64,000 nt of DNA, from assembly GCA_030847615.1 (NCBI GenBank), contig JAUMIR010000005.1:210474645-210538644 (forward strand), read 5' to 3'. The DNA is from Gambelia wislizenii (lineage: Eukaryota > Chordata > Lepidosauria > Squamata > Crotaphytidae). Positions 56,825 to 64,000 of this stretch are shown one piece after another. The notes under the pieces are model-generated. The model was not told the DNA's origin, ran no database searches, and worked only from the letters and a program-made list of their open reading frames with translations. Position numbers and translations under genes: made by a program. How positions within the stretch are numbered: the first letter of the stretch is position 1; each line of letters opens with the position of its first letter.

Positions 56825-58284
56825 TGGATTGATGTGGGATTCCATTTAGACAGGTCGTATCCCCAGCGAATTACATGAGGTTTATTTTCACCAGACAACC
56901 CCTTAGAGTAGAATCCCCTTCTTTCCCAGGTCAAGCTTTATTGCCTTGTTTACTGCAGGCACACTGCTACAACCCAACACTGTGATCTGTCTCTCTCCAG
57001 CCCTCCTTCACCATCTTCCCAGTGTCAATGTTGCAAAAATAACAATAACGACCTTACAGCTAGACAGAAGACAAGAAAGAAGGTCTGGGCTGGGCTCCCA
57101 TAACAAGACTTTGTAAAAAGGATTTTCTTTGTCAGAGGCTTTGTTAACTGAGGTATGCCTGTACTAGGATGCTGATACACACACACACACACACACAGAG
57201 TAAATTAATACTATGAGTAAAGAGCTTTTCTCTGACTATATTTTAAAGGTTACTCAGCTGACTCCGTGACAGAAGGAGAATGTAGATGGCTGTGTGGGAA
57301 AGAATGGAATCAGAATGAGACATCTTGGTTTCTTAGAGACTCCAGCCCCCCTACATCCTTTCCTGCACAGACTGTACAGCTAAAGATGCCACAGTAACCA
57401 GAGCTTAATGCACTCATACAGTCTGTTACTAGTAACAGATGACTCACTCTTATTATTACCTTTTTTCATGGCAAGCAGCACACTACCAAAGTGAGGAAAA
57501 TGTCTGTTTGATATGGAGAATTGCTGCATAATATTGGGCACACGCAGCTTTTCTCCTTTACAACACCTTTTGGCCACTGCCCAGAGTGGGAAATGAGAAG
57601 CCATGTCCTAAATGGAAGTTTTATTTCTTGAATTTGAATTACTGCAACTGGTGAATAAGATTAGAACAAACTGTGAATGTATCTCTGTAATGAAGCAGTA
57701 GGGTGTCTAGATAGTTCAAGGTGGCTGCTCCCCACATGTGGAATGTTTCTCTCCTTGAGGACTTGAACCTTTTTTGGAAGCTCTGTAAGACCACTACACT
57801 GATTAGAACAGTGATGTAGGTTGAGTGATAATAATAAATGTTTATTGCTTAGTCCAAAGACCATTGCAAAGATGTAGGTTGAGTGGGACAGGATAAACTG
57901 TAGCCTAAGCAACCTTGCATCATGATTCTGCTCTCACTTGTGTGCGCGCTCTCTCTCCAGTTATTGCTATTATTGTCTGCTGGGTCCAAAAATCTTGCTT
58001 TTCAGGACTCAGGCATGGAACACTTGTCATATCTTGTTTTCATGGAAGAGGTAGGACAGGTCTTTGGAGGTCTTCTAGATTAACCATTGATGGAGATCTC
58101 TTTCTGCTGCACAATGGTCCATATTCTTATACAGAATGCATACACAAGCCTGCACAATACCAGGTATTCTTGTACTTCTTTTCTCCCTTAAGTTTGCATT
58201 GGTGGCAATTATATCTGTAAAGATTTACCTGGCCACTGGTTTAGACTTTATCTGGGCCAATTTAGGCTTTTGATCTTGCAGAAG
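56825..58284. other. No gene recognised
   Basis: Includes a (CA)n run at about 57178-57198 and the tiny insertion listed next. No exon supported. Confidence 0.4.
57813..57885 (-). mobile_element. 43-bp LINE tail insertion with 15-bp duplication
   Basis: GATGTAGGTTGAGTG occurs at 57813-57827 and 57871-57885. The 43 bp between them (57828-57870) read, on the minus strand, CAATGGTCTTTGGACTAAGC and end in ATTATTATT. This looks like the extreme 3' end of a LINE or SINE, copied by target-primed reverse transcription and almost completely 5'-truncated. Confidence 0.7.
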
Positions 58285-58286
58285 AC

Positions 58287-59682
58287 CAGGGGCTCATCTA
58301 TATGGGCTAGAATACACTGGCTCCCTGCCAGTGTATTATGCCTGTGGATCAGGCCCATTGCTCCTGTTACCTACCCTATTAGCCCCCATCTTGGAATATC
58401 AAATAATTGGCAATAGTTAATAGCTTGGCTTAATGTGGCCTTCCATGTGGTTAGGAAGTAAACCAGGGACCCCCAGATACCAAGGTTGGAGTCACGTATA
58501 AACAAGGGAGGGGCCTGTGGAAATTCCCCAAACAAATATTTGGGTCAGAGATTAACACCTGGAGGTGAGTCACTCACTAATCCACTCAATGAGAGCAGAG
58601 TCCTTAATTCTTGTAAAATGAGTCCTTCCTCTTCCCCTCCAACAATAAACTTTGTGTGCTTCTATTCAGTTCTAAACACATCGACAGTTAACAATCATTA
58701 ACTCTTCTACAGCACCCTTTGTCTAGTCCTGGGGACCTCTGAGAAACATTGTATTCCACTCAAAATCCCATCCCTTCAGGGGAATTATCACATATAAATA
58801 TTACCCTAAACCACCACTAAAATGCACACAGTTCCACTTCCTCTCAACTTCACATCAGACTGTGTAGCCATCCTGTCTTCCATACCCCCTCACTGTTAGC
58901 TTACTTCATGATCTCAGCTCAACAGAATTGGTATAGTATATCCCTCAACCCCCTTAGTCTGTTCCTCTATCCCAAAACTTCCTACTATCTTCAGTAGCCT
59001 TTTGTGATTGCCTGAAGCCTGAGTGTGTGTGTGAATGATGTTGATATTAATTTCCAATAAGATAATTTAATTGTACATTTTGGCTTAGAGTCTCCTCCGT
59101 TACTACTGTATACATAGGTTAAAAGGTCCCAGCCTCTCACTGCCATATTTGAGCTAATTAATATTCCCCATATGAATTTTGGACACTAGTGGGATCCTTG
59201 TGGACCCAACACAATTAAGGTAACACTCCCCTATTATCTGGATGAAATGGGAGGAAGTCCAGACCAGCATGCAGCTGCTGCTGTCACCACCCATGTCCTA
59301 TACTCTGTAGCCAGGAAGCTGGCCCACAGAACATGACCAAGGCCCCTGCATGTGATCAACCTTGGACACATGCTGCAGACTCCTTCCTGTTTTCAGAGAA
59401 TGCAATGCAAGTGGCAGGTTCAGAGAGCAACTGGAGTGCCAGTAAGGGCTCCTGTGGTTATGTGGGACCTGATTTGGTTTCTCTGGAAAGAAGCAGGTTT
59501 TGGTAGATTTTGTTTAAAATATTTTATTGGGCTTTATCCCATCTTAGTCCTAATTTTGTCTTGGGGATCGTGCGAACTGCCCAGAGGCAAAACAGGGAAA
59601 GCCTTGCATCGTCAGAACTGCAGGGCTCTAAGATGGGGACAAGATAGGGGGGAGTAAATAGCCCATCTAGACAAGTCCCTAG
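58287..59682 (+). mobile_element. Set B DNA element split by a solo LTR
   Basis: Left end CAGGGGCTCATCTATATGGG, right end CATCTAGACAAGTCCCTAG. Removing the LTR and one duplication leaves about 531 bp, in line with other set B copies. The first 80 bp match 61507-61600 (TACACTGGCTCCCTGCCAG type), and the part after the LTR resumes at TATTATCTGGATGAAATGGG. Confidence 0.75.
58365..59225 (+). mobile_element. Solo LTR of ERV family 1
   Basis: 861 bp, TGTTACC...GGTAACA, with a perfect 4-bp duplication CTCC (58361-58364, 59226-59229). A TATA-like GTATAAAC is near 58497 and AATAAA followed by TTTGTGTGC near 58644, which gives plus sense. Related end to end to the LTR at 41330 and in its 3' part to 51033-51896. 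A 4-bp duplication is usual for gammaretrovirus-like integrases, matching the integrase type found at 54240-55195. No internal retroviral sequence remains. Confidence 0.85.
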
Positions 59683-59684
59683 TT

Positions 59685-60502
59685 GTTGTGTGAGAATGAT
59701 GATACATACATCCAGATCACACAGTCCTGTGAATCCCACAGCTGAGATGCATGTTCTGTTTTATCACATGAGGGCCCATTTAGCTAGAGCTTCTCATTCA
59801 GCAGCACAAGCAGATAACTGAAGTAGCCAATCTATCCCCATTTGTATCTGTTTAGTGTGACAATGTAGCACTGAAATCTATTCCTACTGATTCTGATTTA
59901 TGTGAGTAATACAAAACAATAGAGAGTTTGTCATTTATGCTTTTATTGCAGATATATCAGCATTTAGGAGACAGCAGAGCTGATATCTAAAGCTCCAGTC
60001 TTAAGCGTACTTATTTAGAGATTTAACTCAATGGGCCACTACCAAGCAACATGTTTAGGGGCTGGATGAGCAAGGAGCCTTAGGCATACCTTCCAATGTC
60101 TATCAGATGTAAATAAGTTTACTAATGTAACAATGCATTATATAATTAAGCAGTAGCCAGCATTATTATAAAACAGGAAGAAATACCAGTACATGTTGAA
60201 GTAGTATTGGGAAGCATCAGAGATACCCAACATTTGTGGGCTCAGGTGCCACATGTCATGCTGGGTCTGAGGTTGAGGGCAGCAATGCATGTGCACACAT
60301 GCATGTATGCATCCCAGTGATTTTGCTTCTGAGAGGGAGGAGCATTCTCTTTACCCCTCCCACAGCAATCCTGATAGAGAGCTCAACAAAGAAAAAGCAA
60401 CCTGGGTCCCACTTTGGGAGAAAGGCAGCATATAAATTATAAATAAATAAATATTAAATGGGTGTGTGTGTTGGAATTAAGTGGTGGCAGCGGGGATGTA
60501 AG
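59685..60502. other. No gene recognised
   Basis: A tail-like GAAAGGCAGCATATAAATTA then (AAAT)n lies at 60420-60452. Otherwise nothing recognised. Confidence 0.4.
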
Positions 60503-60504
60503 AA

Positions 60505-60690
60505 CCAGCATGGTGTAGTGGCTTGAGTACTCGGCCATGGAAACCTACTGGGTGACCTTGGCAAGTCAAACTCTCTCATCCTGAGAGGAAGACAATGGCA
60601 AATCCTCCCTGAACAAATTATGCCAAGAAAACCCTGTGATAGGTTCACCTTAGGGTTACCATAAGTCAGAAGGCACACAAAAACAATGAC
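60505..60690 (+). mobile_element. tRNA-derived SINE, internally deleted
   Basis: GAACCAGCATGGTGTAGTGG (box A) then GGCCATGGAAACCTACTGGG, core AACAAATTATGCCAAGAAAA and tail AGAAGGCACACAAAAACAA. About 30-40 bp around box B are missing compared with 7145-7378. Confidence 0.75.
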
Positions 60691-60699
60691 ACTGAGACC

Positions 60700-61375
60700 C
60701 TAGGGGTGCAATTCTTTGCTAATTTCATTCTCAAAGAAAGCAATGAATAATTTTAGGTATTTTTTCCCCAGTAAGAGAAAGTTTTTGAAAACTGCAGTGT
60801 TTGAAGATGAACCATGGTGCAAATTTTGTATTTTTTTTTTTGGGGGGGAAGGCACTGAAAACAGCATTTTCGCAAGAAAAAGCATTTTCTGGGTTCTGGG
60901 GAGTGAGTGGAAAAGTTCCACCAGCCCAGCAGCACGTGCCTAAATCTTACCATTAGATAAGCTTGTTAAAGTTGTGACATCTGATATGAAAACCAGAGAG
61001 CTAGTATTATAGTGGGCAAATTAATATTCCTAGAGAATAGATCACATTATTAGGTATTAATCTGGATCCCAACCACATCTGGTACACCCAATTCATCAGA
61101 CAGATCTACAGCTTAGCTTTATTGAAGTGAATGGAAGCTTTACAATGAGAGAGAAATGTGCTTAGGATTGTGCAATGAAACCTGTGCAAGGGAACTTTCA
61201 AGTGGATTATGGCCATTGTAAGAAAAGAATTGCAATTAATAAGAAAGAATATTTGGAAAACATCATGTATTTATAGTTGCCATCTGTCTCCTGATTTAAG
61301 CACATGGTTTCCACTCTGATAGTACTATTTGAAATTAATTTATCACCTCAATGTTTCATAAATGTTTTAGATGCA
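60700..61375. other. No gene recognised
   Basis: AT-rich DNA without recognised features. Confidence 0.4.
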
Positions 61376-61377
61376 TC

Positions 61378-61500
61378 TCTGTGTGCCTGTCAACTTGATG
61401 GCATCCAACGAATTTCATAGGGTTTTCCTAGGCAAGGAATACTCAGAGCTGGCTTGCCATTGGCTTCCCCCAACATACCTAAAGTACCTGGCATTCTTTG
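61378..61500 (-). repeat. SINE tail, 5S-type-tail family
   Basis: GTGCCTGTCAACTTGATGGC, then TTTCATAGGGTTTTCCTAGG and AAGTACCTGGCATTC, in the order seen at 5923-6060. Confidence 0.55.
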
Positions 61501-61506
61501 ACAGTG

Positions 61507-61699
61507 GGCTCATTTACATGGGGTCAGAATATGCCACCTCCCTGCTGATGTACTCTGGCTGCAGATCTGGCCCATTCCTCCCCTGTTACCTGAACAAAAT
61601 GGGATGGAGAACATACTGGCATGCCAGCCCATCTCTGTAGCTGCTGTTGCTGTCATCTGCATCACTTTCTGAAGCCAGGAAGCCACCTCACAGTGCATG
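61507..61699 (+). mobile_element. Set B DNA element, cut by CR1
   Basis: Left end TGGGCTCATTTACATGGGGT. Matches the beginning of 58287 and continues past the point where that copy holds its LTR (CCTGTTACCTGAACAAAATG), confirming the LTR insertion site there. It stops where the CR1 3' terminus begins. Confidence 0.7.
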
Positions 61700-64000
61700 T
61701 AGAATCATAGAATTACAGAGTTGGAAGAGACCACGAGGGCCATCCAGTCCAACCCCCCTGCCATGCAGGAAATATTGATCAAAGCATCCCCGACAGATGG
61801 CCATCCAGCCTCTGTTTAAAGACCTCCAAGGAAGGAGACCCCACCACGCTCCGAGGGAGTGTGTTCCACTGCCGAACAGCTCTTACTGTCAAAAAGTTCC
61901 TCCTCATGTTGAGGTGGAATCTCTGTTCCTGGAGCTTGCACCCATTGCTCCGTGTTCCAGTCTCTGGAGCAGCAGAAAACAAGCTTGCTCCATCCTCAGC
62001 GTGACATCCCTTTAAATACTTAAACAGGGCTATCACATCGCCTCTTAACCGTCTTTTTTCCAGGCTAAACATACCCAGCTCCCTAAGTCTCTCCTCATAA
62101 GGCATCATTTCCAGACCTTTCACCATTTTAGTTGCCGTTCTCTGGACACGCTCCAATTTGTCAATATCCTTTCTGAATTGTGGTGCCCAGAACTGGACAC
62201 AGTATTCTAAGTGAGGTCTGACCAAGGCAGAATAGAGTGGCACTATTACTTCCCTTGATCGAGACACTATACTTGTATTGATACAGCCCAAAATCGCATT
62301 GGCCTTTTTAGCTGCCGTATCACACTGTTGGCTCATGTTCAACTTGTGGTCTACTAGGACTCCTAGATCCCTTTCGCACGTAGTCTCATTCAGCCAGGTC
62401 TCTCCCATCCTATATTTATGCATTTCATTTTTCTGCCCTAAGTGCCGTACTTTACATTTCTCCGTATTGAATTTCATTTTGTTAGCTTTGGCCCAGCTCT
62501 CCAGTCTATCCAGGTCATTCTGAATGTTGATCCTGTCCTCTAGGGTATTAGCTACTCCTCCCAATTTGGTGTCATCTGCAAATTTAATAAGTATGCCCCT
62601 AATTCCCTCATCCAAGTCATTGATAAAGATGTTGAATAGCACTGGGCCCAGGACAGAACCCTGTGGCACCCCACTGGTTACATCTTTCCAAGACGAAAAG
62701 GAGCCACTGCTGAGCACCCTTTGGGTTCGGCCGGTCAACCAATTACAAATCCATTGAACTGTTAACTTGTCTAGCCCACATTTTACAAGCTTGTTTGCAA
62801 GAATGTCATGGGGAACCTTGTCAAAGGCCTTACTGAAATCAAGGTATGCGATGTCCACAGCATTCCCTTCATCTACCAAGCTGGTAACTTTATCAAAAAA
62901 AGAGATCAGATTAGTCTGGCATGACTTGTTTCTCTGAAACCCATGTTGACTTTTTGTGATTATGGCATTGCCTTCTAAATGTTCACAGACTCTCTGTTTA
63001 ATGATCTGCTCTAGAATCTTCCCTGGTATTGATGTCAGACTAACTGGACGATAATTGTTGGGATCCTCTTTTTCCCCCATTTTGAAGATGGGAACTACGT
63101 TTGCCCTCCTCCAGTCTGCTGGGACTTCTCCTGTTCTCCAGGGGCTGGTTTACATGGAAGGTTTTATTGCGTTAAGTTGTGCTGTAGTGCTTTCACGCAT
63201 CAGTGGTGGGTAGTTTATACAGTAATTGTTTACACAGCTATATTTCGTGGCGTTCCCACAGCCAAATGTGGTGGGGGCATGGCCAAGCATTGGAGAGGGA
63301 AAGGAATGCCATAGGAATGCCTGCCCTGGCCCCAACTCCGTGCTGAACAGCTTAGAAAGTTTTATTCCTTGCTTGAAACAGCATTTCCTTCCAAATACAG
63401 GAAAGCCAGAGAGAGAGAGAGAGAGAGAGGTGGGGGGGAGAGCAGTTCAGCTTGCTACAGCCCTTCGTGAAATCATTTCTCTCCCTCCCCCATGCACAGG
63501 AAAAAAGTTTTACATACTTTTGAAACAGCAGAGAAGGTGAGAAGGAATGCTCCCTGAATGAAAATAGCTGGGAATCGTTTTTGTTTGAAAACTGGCTTGC
63601 AAAATAGCAGACAGGATTTTTGCAAGTTTCCTCTAAACGCTACAGTCTTTCCTCCCTCCCTGCCCCTCTTTTGAGCCCACCCCTGCATCATCAACCAATC
63701 ACAATGCAGCTCTGCTTTAACCCTTAGCGGAATGCTAGTTTACACTGCAAATAAAGCACTACATTGCAAATATACCGGCAAAAATAGCGACATGCCCTGC
63801 CACGCTATATTTGGGTGTTTTACCTTCCCCCCTTCTGAATGAGGCGATTCTGTGCTGCGATCCATGGGAACTATGAGCTATCTTAGCGGTATATTTAGGG
63901 GAATATTTGCCCGTGTAAACCACCCCCAGGAGTTCTCAAATATTATTGCCAATGGCTCTGAGATTATATTTGCCAGCTCTTTTAATACTCTTGGATGTAG
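61700..64000 (-). mobile_element. CR1 LINE with long open reverse transcriptase frame
   Basis: The minus-strand frame 61779-63080 (433 codons) covers most of the reverse transcriptase. It shows NNYRPVSLTSIPGK at residues 8-21, the first catalytic D in LDFSKAFDKVP (80-90), GVPQGSVLGPVLFN (137-150) and the catalytic FADD (167-170), then the thumb and C-terminal part ending [10 protein letters not shown]. The 3' untranslated region is about 77 bp and ends with the CR1-typical ATTCTATGATTCTA at about 61700. Upstream, the ORF continues past a set B insertion (63139-63929) to the window end, where 63938-64000 encodes the preceding residues. Without that insertion the seen part is intact, so the copy looks young. 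The endonuclease domain lies beyond the window, if present. Confidence 0.9.
63139..63929 (+). mobile_element. Set B DNA element inside CR1
   Basis: 791 bp from CAGGGGCTGGTTTACATGG to CCGTGTAAACCACCCCCAG. CR1 coding sequence is continuous on either side. The CR1 target reads GTTCTCCAGGAGTTCTC, and CCAGG is present on both sides, so the duplication includes at least these 5 bp, but its exact length is ambiguous. A (GA)n run lies at about 63409-63430. Non-coding. CpG-rich, so probably recent. Confidence 0.75.

Noticed and set aside
1..64000. Search for CRISPR arrays, operons, phage or other microbial systems
   Set aside because: No regularly spaced repeats, ribosome binding sites or gene clusters; the repeat content is that of a vertebrate genome.

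Overview
The window is a piece of vertebrate nuclear genome, most likely from a squamate reptile. The basis is the repeat mix: CR1, L2, RTE/BovB-type and L1 LINEs side by side, tRNA-derived SINEs with a Sauria-SINE-like head, tails resembling reptile 5S-type SINEs, mariner and Tigger-like DNA elements, and class I endogenous retrovirus (ERV) remnants. Nothing prokaryotic is present: no operons, CRISPR array or defence system.

Host content is small. A CpG island (about 3000-5300) looks like a promoter. On the minus strand it has CRE, CCAAT and GC boxes followed by a strong splice donor, so a gene probably starts here with a non-coding first exon ending at 3777 and runs leftwards out of the window. 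I could not identify the gene. No convincing host coding exon was found anywhere. Two minus-strand stretches (2400-2842, 10060-10880) may be decayed processed pseudogenes.

From 5.3 kb to the right end the sequence is intergenic or intronic DNA full of insertions. Main elements: L1 (11.2-13.5 kb), RTE (14.7-15.6 kb, and 22.3-23.1 kb inside a CR1), a LINE with a C-terminal zinc finger in two copies (27.5-28.9 kb, which is 5'-inverted between perfect 10-bp duplications, and 48.5-49.3 kb), a broken mariner (30.3-31.5 kb), a retroviral fragment with integrase, envelope-like remnants and a 3' LTR (51.0-55.2 kb), two solo LTRs of apparently the same family (41.3-42.5 and 58.4-59.2 kb), a third unrelated solo LTR (43.5-44.1 kb), and a CR1 with a long open reverse transcriptase frame (61.7 kb to the end).

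Two sets of non-autonomous DNA elements recur. Set A has ends like GGACTTTATCAGAC or GGAGATTATCAGAC and 3-bp target duplications (seven copies). Set B has ends like CAGGGGCTTGTCTACATGG and is mostly 530-790 bp (about ten copies or fragments). Several insertions are nested, which gives a relative order of events. All family names are from memory and motif reading; no database search was run, and many boundaries are approximate.
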